Part shown: positions 51,696 through 60,981 of the stretch, piece after piece
How the letters are laid out: the number at the start of each line of letters is the position of its first letter
Numbering within the stretch: position 1 is the first letter of the stretch
Assembly: GCA_001468865.1 (NCBI GenBank)
Contig: LDIY01000006.1
Coordinates: 1-64,000 of the forward strand
Reading direction: 5' to 3'
Length of the DNA stretch: 64,000 bases
From: a candidate division TM6 bacterium SOIL31
Lineage (GTDB): Bacteria > Babelota > Babeliae > Babelales > Vermiphilaceae
The notes under the pieces: generated by a model
The model's database searches: none
Told to the model about the DNA's origin: nothing
What the model saw: only the letters and a program-made list of their open reading frames with translations
Translations under genes and position numbers: made by a program

Positions 51696-52874
51696 TGGTA
51701 ATTTTTTCTCCATCCAATAGAGTGCAAAAAGACCGGCTGCTATACGCGCTTCTCGCTCTTCTTTACTTACTTTATTTTCAATCTTTTTATATTCTTTTGG
51801 ATGTTCCATTAATTTTTCTTTATCAACTTCTGCAGGTATATCAACAGCTTTAACATGTTCTTGGTGAGAAACACGCGCGATCCAATTTGCTTCGCTTATA
51901 CCTGATGGTTTTTTACCACACCTATCAACCAGCAGATCCATATATTGAATATATTCTTCCGTTCCAATACGCTCCAACACTTTAACAAAATATTCATCGT
52001 CTTTATTTCCAAGCAAGACATCTCCAATCTCCATACAATCAATAGTGAACGGATCGCGTCCGGTCGCCTTTGCACCAATTTTTAAAGTCCCTGTCCACTT
52101 ACCCCATCCATATTGCGATTTTATACCTAAAGCAAATGCTTTAAATTTATTGAAATGTGAACGATACACGTTTTGAGTGATACGCTTTGGTTTATAGGCA
52201 AGACCGCTTTGCAAGGTCGATATTTTACGTTCTTTCTGTGGCGCCAGACGATCCATCTCTTCAGCGTTTCCGGTTTTCTCTGATATTGGTAATTGGTAAG
52301 CCTTACCTTCTTTTCCAAGCTTTTGATAAAGATTTTGATTATCTTCTTTGTGTGAAACTATCAACCTGTCAAAATGAACATCGCACGGAGTGGAAAAAGA
52401 TACATGATAGATATTTCGGCTCAATGGATCGCAGGTAATAACTTCATTTTCCGTCATTTTTTTCATAGCCCCACTTGCGCCAATAATCACTGGTATATTG
52501 AGTTTTTTTCCCAAAGCTAGTGCGCTATTATCATTTTTCTCAGTTATAAGTGCACTCGCCACACTTAAACCTGAATACCAGAAACTGTTGATAGCAGAAG
52601 CAACCACAATGTCTCCCTCAATCACCGTGGATAATTGTTTACGATTGGTAATAATGCGCACTCTGCCGGTGACGGGATTAGTTCCAAAACTGGCGTTTCC
52701 GGTAACAATCACTTCTTGTTGCTCTTGCTCAGAAAGATCTTCAGATTGGATATTTTCTTGATCGTCGGATATTGCGATAGTCGCATTGAGAGGATGTAAT
52801 AAAACAAACGCTCCTATGAGCGCCAAAAGCTGAGAACCCAATAAAACGAAGGTGGTGGTTTTTTTTATAAACAT
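51690..52874 (-). CDS. Exported protein with PEP-utilising-enzyme mobile-domain-like region
   Basis: GRVRIITNRKQLSTVIEGDIVVASAINSFWYSGLSVASALITEKNDNSALALGKKLNIPVIIGASGAMKKMTENEVITCDPLSRNIYHV; hydrophobic N-term. Confidence 0.65.
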   Translation of the reverse strand: MFIKKTTTFVLLGSQLLALIGAFVLLHPLNATIAISDDQENIQSEDLSEQEQQEVIVTGNASFGTNPVTGRVRIITNRKQLSTVIEGDIVVASAINSFWYSGLSVASALITEKNDNSALALGKKLNIPVIIGASGAMKKMTENEVITCDPLSRNIYHVSFSTPCDVHFDRLIVSHKEDNQNLYQKLGKEGKAYQLPISEKTGNAEEMDRLAPQKERKISTLQSGLAYKPKRITQNVYRSHFNKFKAFALGIKSQYGWGKWTGTLKIGAKATGRDPFTIDCMEIGDVLLGNKDDEYFVKVLERIGTEEYIQYMDLLVDRCGKKPSGISEANWIARVSHQEHVKAVDIPAEVDKEKLMEHPKEYKKIENKVSKEEREARIAAGLFALYWMEKKLPL

Positions 52875-52986
52875 ACCATAAGCTCTTTTATTAATTTAAT
52901 TTCTTAAAAAATACTAATTACTATATACTTTGTATTTATTTATACTATATCAGGAAAATGAAAAACTAGAAATCAGGTTTTTATTT

Positions 52987-53655
52987 ATGAATGAATTAAT
53001 TTTTATTGCCCATACTATTATCATCGCCGGATTTGCCCTGGGATCTCTTGCTCTTGGCAGTGGCGCTCTTGTTGCATTTATTTGCATCCAATGCATGCTT
53101 GCAAACCTTTTTGTCATCAAACAAATCACACTTTTTGGCCTGACAGCCACCTGCGCGGATGCGTTTACGGTTGGCGCAACCATTGGACTTAATCTATTAC
53201 AAGAGTATTTTGGCAAAGAAATAGCCAAGAAGGCTATCTGGATCAACTTTTTTTTGCTGATTTTTTATGCGATTATATCCCAAATCCACCTTTTCTACGT
53301 TCCCCATACCGCTGATATAGCACATTTACATTTTATGCCATTGTTGACCCTTATGCCCCGGATTGTGATTGCTTCATTTTCTGTCTACCTTTTTACTCAA
53401 CTGACTGATTACTACCTTTATGGCATACTCAAAAAAACATTTCATGACAAGTATATTATTTTTCGCAACTATGCTTCTATTGCCTTCTGTCAGCTTTTGG
53501 ATACGGTTCTTTTCAGCTATTTAGGACTCTATGGGATTATTGATAATATTGGCGAGGTGATTATCATCAGCTACCTCATTAAGCTTGCAAGTATTGTTAT
53601 TGCCACACCATTTGTTGGGTTTTCGCGTCGAATTTATAATCTGACACAAAAATGA
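52987..53655 (+). CDS. Queuosine precursor transporter (YhhQ/DUF165 family)
   Basis: ADAFTVGATIGLNLLQEYFGKEIAKKAIWINFF; adjacent to tgt. Confidence 0.85.
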   Translation: MNELIFIAHTIIIAGFALGSLALGSGALVAFICIQCMLANLFVIKQITLFGLTATCADAFTVGATIGLNLLQEYFGKEIAKKAIWINFFLLIFYAIISQIHLFYVPHTADIAHLHFMPLLTLMPRIVIASFSVYLFTQLTDYYLYGILKKTFHDKYIIFRNYASIAFCQLLDTVLFSYLGLYGIIDNIGEVIIISYLIKLASIVIATPFVGFSRRIYNLTQK

Positions 53656-53708
53656 TTTTTTTTGTGCTATACTGACAATAAAATACATAAAAAACAATAA
53701 GAACCCAC

Positions 53709-54839
53709 ATGTCTTACTTTAGATTTGAACTCATTCATCAATCCAAAAAATCTCGTGCCCGTGTGGGCCGAATTCACACGCCCCACGGTATCATCGATAC
53801 GCCCAATTTTGTTGGTGTTGGTACTAATGGTGCGCTTAAGGCTCTTGATCCTGTTTTGGTAGACCACATTGGTTTGCAACTGATGTTTTGCAATACATAT
53901 CACCTGATGCTGCAACCTGGAACTAACGTAGTCAAACAGGCCGGCGGTTTGCATAACTTTATCAATAGAAAAATGCCTATTATTACTGATTCGGGCGGTT
54001 TTCAGGTATTTAGCCTGGCCTATGGCACGGTCAAAGATGAGCTGAAAAGCCGTGGACAAAAAACGGGCAATAACTTAGTGCTCAAAACCACTGAAGAAGG
54101 CGTGTTATTCCGATCTTATCGCGATGGCACCAAAATATTGCTCACGCCAGAAACATCAATTGCCGCGCAAAAAGATCTGGGAGCTGATATTATTATTCCT
54201 TTTGATGAACTGCCTCCCTATCACATCGATCCCAAAAAACTAATTAATTCACTGCATCGTACGCATCGTTGGGAAAAACGCTCTCTTGAAGCACATTTAA
54301 AAAACCCACAAAACCAAGCGATCTATTCCGTGATTCACGGCGGGATCAATAAAGAATTACGCAAAGAAAGTTGCGAATTTTTGACCAAGTTGCCATTCGA
54401 TGGCCATGCAATTGGCGGCAGTATGGGAAAAAATAGAACAGAGATGATTGAGATGCTGCAATTTATGATGCCATTGCTCCCAGAAGATAAACCAAATCAT
54501 TTACTGGGTATTGGTGATTTAGAATCAATTCAACCAATAGTAGAACTTGGCATTGATACATTTGATAGTTCTCATCCCACGCGCTGCGCACGCCATGGAT
54601 TGCTGTTTACTACCTGCGGAATGGTAAAAATTGGGCATGCAAGCAATCGCGCTCTTTTTAAACCTGTTGATGAAAAATGCAATTGCTACACCTGCAAAAA
54701 TTTTACCCGTGCATACCTGCATCATCTTTTTAAAGCAGCAGAACTCAGTGCTTACACACTTGCAACCATTCACAACCTCCACTTTATGGTGCAACTCATG
54801 GCAGAATATAGAAGAAAAATTTTAGATAACGAATTGTAA
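53709..54839 (+). CDS. tgt: tRNA-guanine transglycosylase
   Basis: ARVGRIHTPHGIIDTPNFVGVGTNGALKAL, ITDSGGFQVFSL, C-term CNCYTCKNFTRAYLHHLFKAAE Zn site. Confidence 0.96.
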   Translation: MSYFRFELIHQSKKSRARVGRIHTPHGIIDTPNFVGVGTNGALKALDPVLVDHIGLQLMFCNTYHLMLQPGTNVVKQAGGLHNFINRKMPIITDSGGFQVFSLAYGTVKDELKSRGQKTGNNLVLKTTEEGVLFRSYRDGTKILLTPETSIAAQKDLGADIIIPFDELPPYHIDPKKLINSLHRTHRWEKRSLEAHLKNPQNQAIYSVIHGGINKELRKESCEFLTKLPFDGHAIGGSMGKNRTEMIEMLQFMMPLLPEDKPNHLLGIGDLESIQPIVELGIDTFDSSHPTRCARHGLLFTTCGMVKIGHASNRALFKPVDEKCNCYTCKNFTRAYLHHLFKAAELSAYTLATIHNLHFMVQLMAEYRRKILDNEL

Positions 54840-54847
54840 ATAAACCC

Positions 54848-55594
54848 ATGGTAAAAAAAATAGAATCAACCGAAAATCAACTCGTCAAACACGTAGTGCA
54901 ACTGCATGCATCAAAACACCGCGATAAACATCAAGAATTTATTGCTGAAGGATTTCGCACCATATCTACATTAGTGAATGCAGGTTGTACCCTAAAAACC
55001 ATGTTTACCATTGAAGAATTTTTGTATGATGCACAACAGATTGCACCACACACCTCAATAATCATAGTTTCGCCGACAGTAATGAAAAAAATAAGCACGG
55101 CACATACACCAAGCGGCTTTCTTGCGATATTTCAGATGCCTGTTCAACCATCATTTGATCAACTTGGTGCCGGAATTGTTCTTGCACAAATAGCAGATCC
55201 GGGTAACTTGGGAACACTCATCCGCACGGCAGCTGCCATGAACAGAAAAACAGTTGTGTGTGTGGAAACGGTTGATCCTTGGAACCCAAAAGTGGTCCAA
55301 GCAACTGCAGGCGCAATTGGCACTGTTGATCTTTTCTGTATTAATTGGCATGATTTAATGCTCAATAAAAAAAATGTGCGCTTATGCGCGCTTGTAGCAA
55401 CAGGAGGCAAAGGCCCGCAAGACGCAAATCTAAAAGACGCATTAATTGTAGTTGGTAATGAAGGCGCTGGCATACCTGATGCATGGGTTGCACAATGTGA
55501 TGAAAAAATGACGTTACCAATGCCAGGAAATTTTGAAAGTTTAAATGCAGCTGTTGCCGGATCTATTGCATTGTATTTGGCATCGACGAAGTAA
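54848..55594 (+). CDS. TrmH/SpoU family RNA 2'-O-methyltransferase
   Basis: IADPGNLGTLIRTAAAM, IVVGNEGAGIPDAWV, LPMPGNFESLNAAVAGSIALY. Confidence 0.93.
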   Translation: MVKKIESTENQLVKHVVQLHASKHRDKHQEFIAEGFRTISTLVNAGCTLKTMFTIEEFLYDAQQIAPHTSIIIVSPTVMKKISTAHTPSGFLAIFQMPVQPSFDQLGAGIVLAQIADPGNLGTLIRTAAAMNRKTVVCVETVDPWNPKVVQATAGAIGTVDLFCINWHDLMLNKKNVRLCALVATGGKGPQDANLKDALIVVGNEGAGIPDAWVAQCDEKMTLPMPGNFESLNAAVAGSIALYLASTK

Positions 55595-55758
55595 CCCTTC
55601 GATACATTCTACTCCGCTTCGCTCCATAGAACACTCAGGGCGAACGGGGTTTTGGATTTAACTTAATATAGAGAAAAAAATAACTAATAAATTCCCCCTT
55701 CCCGTTCGCCCTGAGTGTTCGCCGCAGCCGAAGGCAAAGGTGAAGGTATCGAAGGGTA
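55594..55758. repeat. Inverted pair of palindromic repeats
   Basis: acccttcgatacattctactccgcttcgctccatagaacactcagggcgaacgggg (55594..55649) and cccgttcgccctgagtgttcgccg...ggtatcgaagggta (55701..55758). Confidence 0.9.
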
Positions 55759-55780
55759 AAAATTAGAAGGCAGTTTGAAA

Positions 55781-57091
55781 ATGTCAACACAAAACAACAC
55801 CATCTCGCTCGGATCAGCAATCATCATCAATATGAACATCATCATCGGTTCTGGTGTTTTTATTAACACCACCGAACTTGCTCATCGCGCGGGTATTTTG
55901 GGAGGATTAAGTTATGTCCTTGTAGGAATTCTGATGTTTCCTCTCATACTCTCATTCGTAAAACTTTTAGAATATTATCCAAGCGGTGGGTTTTACGCAT
56001 TTTGCAGCAGCTCACTTCATCCGATTATTGGATTTATTAATACCTGGTGTTATTTCTTTGCAAAGTTATCTTCCGCGACCCTTTCTATCCATATTTTTAC
56101 CCTACTTGTACAAAAAACATTTCCCACCCTTACTATAATTAACCCCATCATCTTCGACCTTGCGGTTCTTGGCTGCTTGCTGGCCCTCAATATGCTTAAC
56201 GTCAAAACCGGAAGCAGAATTCAAAGTTGGGTGATGATCTTCAAATTATTTCCTCTTTTTTTTGTTATTACCTCAGGTATTATACTCTTAAACAGCAGTC
56301 ATATAACAGCCGTTGATGCATTATGGTCAGGTATTCCTTCAACTATTCCGCTTGTTTTGCATGCATTGCTTGGTTTTGAAGTAGCATGTGTGATCAGTAG
56401 AAACATTGAAAATCCTCGCATCAATGGTCCGCGCGCCATACTTTTTTCCTATGCAGCAGTGATTGTTTTATTCGTTGCATATCAAACTATTTTTTATAGT
56501 CTTATCGGCACCGATCTTGCCATGCAAATTGATTATCGCGGAGCGTTTCCTTTACTCATTAGTAAATTGGGTATCAGTGAGCATCTGCGCGATATCCTTG
56601 GACATCTTATTCATCTTGCTATTGCAACATCTGCATTAAGCGCCGCATTTGGTATTATTTATGCAAATCTCTGGAATTTATATTCCCTTGCGGAACTGAA
56701 GCACACCATTGCTCCAGCATTTATTATGCAGCGCAATAGCTTTAGTATTCCTTTTGTGTGCGTACTCGCACAAGGTGCCATCATGATTATCTATTTATTC
56801 ACCATTTTAGGCATACAAACAACATTCCAACAGCTCAGCGCATGTGGGGCAACCATTACCTACACATTAAGCATTCTGGGCTTACTCGCAACGCTCTACA
56901 AAAAAAATAAATCTTTGTGGACGCCAATATTGGGATTGGTGAATTGTGCAATTTTACTGAGTGCATCTGCCTATGCGATGCTCATTACACACAATCCATT
57001 ACCATTACAATTATTACTAGGAATTATTATTTTCGGTGTTATCATGTATGCAATATCAGGAAAATCAACATCAACAAAAGGCCAATCATGA
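55781..57091 (+). CDS. APC-family amino-acid permease
   Basis: ISLGSAIIINMNIIIGSGVFINTTELAHRAG; about 12 TM. Confidence 0.88.
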   Translation: MSTQNNTISLGSAIIINMNIIIGSGVFINTTELAHRAGILGGLSYVLVGILMFPLILSFVKLLEYYPSGGFYAFCSSSLHPIIGFINTWCYFFAKLSSATLSIHIFTLLVQKTFPTLTIINPIIFDLAVLGCLLALNMLNVKTGSRIQSWVMIFKLFPLFFVITSGIILLNSSHITAVDALWSGIPSTIPLVLHALLGFEVACVISRNIENPRINGPRAILFSYAAVIVLFVAYQTIFYSLIGTDLAMQIDYRGAFPLLISKLGISEHLRDILGHLIHLAIATSALSAAFGIIYANLWNLYSLAELKHTIAPAFIMQRNSFSIPFVCVLAQGAIMIIYLFTILGIQTTFQQLSACGATITYTLSILGLLATLYKKNKSLWTPILGLVNCAILLSASAYAMLITHNPLPLQLLLGIIIFGVIMYAISGKSTSTKGQS

Positions 57092-57513
57092 ACAAATTAT
57101 GCATCGCAATAATATTACTTTTTACATTCAACATCGCATCAGCTATGAACTTCTTGTGTGAGTTACCATGTAAAGAAGTTATCGAAGATCGCTTATATTG
57201 GGCAATTAGAGAACGATTTGATCAATCTTTGAGTTTTCAGTTTATGCAAGCAACAAATTTGCATAACATGGCTAAGCAACGCTATAAACCCTTGATTATT
57301 GCAAGCCGTGTTGATGGGGCGGTAGGCACATTTTGTGATAGAATGTCTGATGGTGATATAAGCCATAAAATCTTCAATATAAAAAAACCTCTTCAACAAA
57401 CCATTCTTTACCAAATGTTAAAAGATTATCCGATGGTAATAGTAGCATTGCAAAATAATTATAACCAACTACCCTATGATCTTTCACTGCTTAATGTAAA
57501 AGTGGATTACTGA
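57088..57513 (+). CDS. Small secreted tandem-family protein 1
   Basis: MNKLCIAIILLFTFNIASA signal; KEVIEDRLYW...LKDYPMVIVAL. Confidence 0.6.
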   Translation: MNKLCIAIILLFTFNIASAMNFLCELPCKEVIEDRLYWAIRERFDQSLSFQFMQATNLHNMAKQRYKPLIIASRVDGAVGTFCDRMSDGDISHKIFNIKKPLQQTILYQMLKDYPMVIVALQNNYNQLPYDLSLLNVKVDY

Positions 57514-57556
57514 GAAAAAAAATTATTTCTAAAAAATAGTAACCGGAGAGCTTTTC

Positions 57557-58231
57557 ATGAAACATTTTATGCTTGCATCCCTACTTTTATTTACTGCATC
57601 TATAAGTTTATCTGCCATGGAACCAGCAGGTGAAATTAGCCCCCGACTACCATCAGAACAAGTTTTGCGTGAGCGCTTGGGCACCATTTCAGAATGCAAA
57701 CATTTCATTGAAAACAGTCCCATCATTTCCCTGTTTGCAGGACAAAAAAAATATGCTCCTGCAGTTTACATGCTCATTAGCTTTGAAAAAGATATGTATG
57801 CAGAAAAATTCCAAAAAATGCCTGGTATAGCTAAGTTAGTTTTTCAGGTAGAAGCAGTAAAACCAAAGATGGTAGAACTCATTTTACAAGATCACCCAGC
57901 TGCAATAGAATTTCTTAAAAAAGAAAAAATTATGACGAGTCCCATTCAACTTGCATCAGAAAAGGCTTTGCACAAGGATTTCAGCAATAAAGGACTTGAT
58001 CATTTTGCGGACAAAACTTCTGTTGTAAAACTTCTGGCGGATCAAAAAAAATATCCCTCTGAAGTTTTCATGATAGTGGTGACCCAAATGGAGGAATATA
58101 TTAACTTATTACCCGCTAATCCGCTCATAAGAAAAGCACAAATGACTCTCATTCCTACCATCATCGACATTATTTTTGAAAAAGAGCCTCAGGCAATAGA
58201 ATGGTTAAAGATGGATGGTTGGCTGAAATAA
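57557..58231 (+). CDS. Small secreted tandem-family protein 2 (two domain copies)
   Basis: MKHFMLASLLLFTASISLSA; PSEQVLRERLG...ISLFAGQKKYA...LILQDHPAAIEFLKKE and ALHKDFSNKGLDHFADKTSVVKLLADQKKYP...IIFEKEPQAIEWLKMDGWLK. Confidence 0.7.
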   Translation: MKHFMLASLLLFTASISLSAMEPAGEISPRLPSEQVLRERLGTISECKHFIENSPIISLFAGQKKYAPAVYMLISFEKDMYAEKFQKMPGIAKLVFQVEAVKPKMVELILQDHPAAIEFLKKEKIMTSPIQLASEKALHKDFSNKGLDHFADKTSVVKLLADQKKYPSEVFMIVVTQMEEYINLLPANPLIRKAQMTLIPTIIDIIFEKEPQAIEWLKMDGWLK

Positions 58232-58611
58232 TGAAATACATTCTTTGTGTTTCTCTCTTTTTGCTCAATATTACCAGTTTTACAGCTGAGCATATTGATT
58301 ACCATATTGATTATGGCGATATTCCTCCTATGTCATTAATAACCACCAGAATTACAGTATCTCCACCCGATGTACTTAAAGATCGATTAGAAAGATATGG
58401 ATTTTCTGACCTTGCAAAAACGACCAATATAGCAGAAGAAATTGGAGGACAAAGAAAAACTTTGATCACGCTCTTCCAACAACTCGAGCACATTTTTAAA
58501 CAATACAGCGCCGACAATGTTATCACAAAACCTCAAAAGGTTTTTATACGATGTGTTGTCAATGACTTGGCAGCACTCGAGAAATTAGAAATCGAGGGAT
58601 ATTTAAAGTAA
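58231..58611 (+). CDS. Small secreted tandem-family protein 3
   Basis: MKYILCVSLFLLNITSFTA; PDVLKDRLERYGFSDLAKTTNIAEEIGGQRK...LAALEKLEIEGYLK. Confidence 0.7.
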   Translation: MKYILCVSLFLLNITSFTAEHIDYHIDYGDIPPMSLITTRITVSPPDVLKDRLERYGFSDLAKTTNIAEEIGGQRKTLITLFQQLEHIFKQYSADNVITKPQKVFIRCVVNDLAALEKLEIEGYLK

Positions 58612-58641
58612 AAAAACTCATTCAAAAAAAAAGGAATAATA

Positions 58642-59001
58642 ATGAAATACGTCCTACTCTTTCCCTTGCTCTCTCTCACTTCTATTTTCAGTATGGATCG
58701 CGAATATCAACTCCCTTCCTCAGAAGAAATCAAACAACGATTAATTCTTAAAGGTTTTCCATTTTTTGCACATAATAGCTCCATTGGTCAGTTAGGTGGT
58801 CAATCTTGGCGACCCCGACCACTTGCTACGCAAGTAAATTCAATAGTGACTCACTATATGGTGGCTCACTATCATGAACAACCTCGCCCCACTACACCAC
58901 GAGAATTCCAGATCATGAGAGTATTATTAAAAAATCATCCAAATGTCCTTGAAAGTCTAAAAAAAGAGTATTCTGACGATCGTTTTATTCGAGAAGATTA
59001 G
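58642..59001 (+). CDS. Small secreted tandem-family protein 4
   Basis: MKYVLLFPLLSLTSIFS; SSEEIKQRLILKGFPFFAHNSSIGQLGGQSW...LLKNHPNVLESLKKEY. Confidence 0.7.
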   Translation: MKYVLLFPLLSLTSIFSMDREYQLPSSEEIKQRLILKGFPFFAHNSSIGQLGGQSWRPRPLATQVNSIVTHYMVAHYHEQPRPTTPREFQIMRVLLKNHPNVLESLKKEYSDDRFIRED

Positions 59002-59008
59002 GTATTTC

Positions 59009-60073
59009 TTATCGCAATTTCAGTGTAATCAACGTTAGTAGGCACAAAACCAAAGAAATAATACCAAAACGAGTAGTAATTCGCGATTCTGGCCATCCCA
59101 TTAGTTCAAAATGATGATGGATAGGAGCCATTTTAAACATTCTTCTACCAAAATGACGCACTGAAAGCACTTGCAGTATTACCGACACCGTTTCAAGCAC
59201 AAAAAGCCCCCCAGAAATGGCGAGCAAGAGCTCTTGTTTGGCCATAATTGCCATTAAAGCAAGCCCTGCCCCCAAGGCCAAAGACCCCACATCTCCCATA
59301 AAAATCTGAGCTGGATAGGTGTTATACCACAAAAATCCTAAGGATGATCCAATTAAAATGGCTCCTATGATGGCAATTTCGGCCGTTCCTGCAAAGGGAA
59401 TGTGAAGATAGTGTGCTAGGCCATAATGACCCGCAAGATAGCAAATGAGGGCAAATGTGGCGAAATTGGGCAAAAGTGAGCCAATAGCAAGCCCGTCAAG
59501 ACCATCTGTTAGATTTACCGCATTACTACAGCCTACGATGATAAATACAGCCCAGGGAACAAAAAAGAAGCCCAAATCTGGCCTACAATGCTTAAAAAAG
59601 GGAAAAATGAGCTCAGTAGAGAAAGGCGTGAAAAAAAGGAGGCCAACGGCCACCAAAGAGGCGATTAAAAGCTGCAATTTGAACTTTGTACCCGATGAAA
59701 TACCCTTTTGAGCGTGTATTTTATTCCAATCGTCCCAAAAACCTACCATTCCAAAGCCCATAATGCAGAATAAGAAGATCCATACCTGCATATTTGCTAA
59801 ATCGCACCATAAAAGCGTATTAATGAGCACAATAGCTAGGATAAACACCCCCCCCATGGTAGGCATACTATCTTTAGCCCGATGGCTCTCTGGGGTGCTT
59901 TCTCGCGCTTTTGACCGGAAAAAACGCTGAGAAATGGCTAAAAAATAGTCCCCACCGAGCAAAAAACAGAATAAAGAGCTCAGCAAAGACGCTACTGCAC
60001 GCACACTTACATAGTGCATTACATTAAAAAAAGGCCAATAAAACTTTAAATAATATGATAAATGGTATATCAT
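59009..60073 (-). CDS. mraY: Phospho-N-acetylmuramoyl-pentapeptide transferase
   Basis: KDSMPTMGGVFILAI, NAVNLTDGLDGLAIG, PAQIFMGDVGSLALGAGLA, PIHHHFELMGWPESRI. Confidence 0.97.
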   Translation of the reverse strand: MIYHLSYYLKFYWPFFNVMHYVSVRAVASLLSSLFCFLLGGDYFLAISQRFFRSKARESTPESHRAKDSMPTMGGVFILAIVLINTLLWCDLANMQVWIFLFCIMGFGMVGFWDDWNKIHAQKGISSGTKFKLQLLIASLVAVGLLFFTPFSTELIFPFFKHCRPDLGFFFVPWAVFIIVGCSNAVNLTDGLDGLAIGSLLPNFATFALICYLAGHYGLAHYLHIPFAGTAEIAIIGAILIGSSLGFLWYNTYPAQIFMGDVGSLALGAGLALMAIMAKQELLLAISGGLFVLETVSVILQVLSVRHFGRRMFKMAPIHHHFELMGWPESRITTRFGIISLVLCLLTLITLKLR

Positions 60074-60082
60074 GCTTACAAT

Positions 60083-60116
60083 CCCATGCTTCGCTTATTC
60101 TTCGCATGGGGACCCC
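60083..60116. repeat. GGGGTCCC-headed hairpin element, copy 4 (minus)
   Basis: cccatgcttcgcttattcttcgcatggggacccc. Confidence 0.8.
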
Positions 60117-60191
60117 AATTAAGAATAATTAAGAAAATACTGTCGTATATAGCTCCATAATAATGAAAATAGCGATTAATTCAACTCTTTT

Positions 60192-60223
60192 GGGGTCCCT
60201 TTGACGATAAAAGCAGACAAGGG
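60192..60223. repeat. GGGGTCCC-headed hairpin element, copy 5 (plus), inverted relative to copy 4
   Basis: ggggtccctttgacgataaaagcagacaaggg. Confidence 0.6.
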
Positions 60224-60291
60224 TAGACTAGTAGTAAGATCAATAAAAGTAGGTCACAATACATAACCTTCCCAAACTAGAAGGATTTTCT

Positions 60292-60909
60292 ATGAAAAAT
60301 ACATTAAAAAAGAGTATTTTGAGCGCAATAGCATTGGTCTCCTTATCAGCAGCATCAACTGCATACACAGGATCCACTGATAATGAAATAACAGCAAACA
60401 ATATCGCCAAGGTGAATCTGATTGGCAAACTGGCGTATGCAGAAGAAAAGCATATTTCGGACTTTTTCAATCCATCAGTCAAAACAAAGTATTCTGTTCT
60501 TTACGATGCCATTGTAAATGTAATCCAAGATGCAACAAGAAGCTTTGAACCGACAACACGTACGGTGGGTAATGAAATAACAAAAATGATTTATGATATT
60601 GCTGATTATGCATTGCAACAATTTAATATCCCACTTTCTATTATGAAAAAGTACAACGGTAAGCCTTCAAGTGAAGCGGGTGCCTTTTCAGTAGAAATCA
60701 AAAGAGATTTTAATGCAGAAAAAGTTTTTGGTGAATTGATCGCCAAACTTAAAGTATTGAAATCTAAAGCGATGAAAGCTTGTGAAACTGAGTTGGTTGA
60801 GAAAATCGATACAGTTATCGCTATGCTTGAAAAGAAGAGAAAAGAATGGAATGCCAAATCTGACTTTGTCCTCTTTGCAGGATTAAAAGTAAGAATGGAT
60901 GCTAAGTAA
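60292..60909 (+). CDS. Hypothetical secreted helical protein
   Basis: MKNTLKKSILSAIALVSLSAASTA signal; upstream agaagga RBS-like. Confidence 0.65.
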   Translation: MKNTLKKSILSAIALVSLSAASTAYTGSTDNEITANNIAKVNLIGKLAYAEEKHISDFFNPSVKTKYSVLYDAIVNVIQDATRSFEPTTRTVGNEITKMIYDIADYALQQFNIPLSIMKKYNGKPSSEAGAFSVEIKRDFNAEKVFGELIAKLKVLKSKAMKACETELVEKIDTVIAMLEKKRKEWNAKSDFVLFAGLKVRMDAK

Positions 60910-60928
60910 TATAATATAGCTACTAATT

Positions 60929-60964
60929 CAAAGAGGTGCGTTTAAATACGCACCTCTTTTTTTA
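60929..60964. terminator. Bidirectional rho-independent terminator
   Basis: caaagaggtgcgtttaaatacgcacctcttttttt between convergent genes. Confidence 0.9.
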
Positions 60965-60981
60965 TTACATATCAATTGCAA

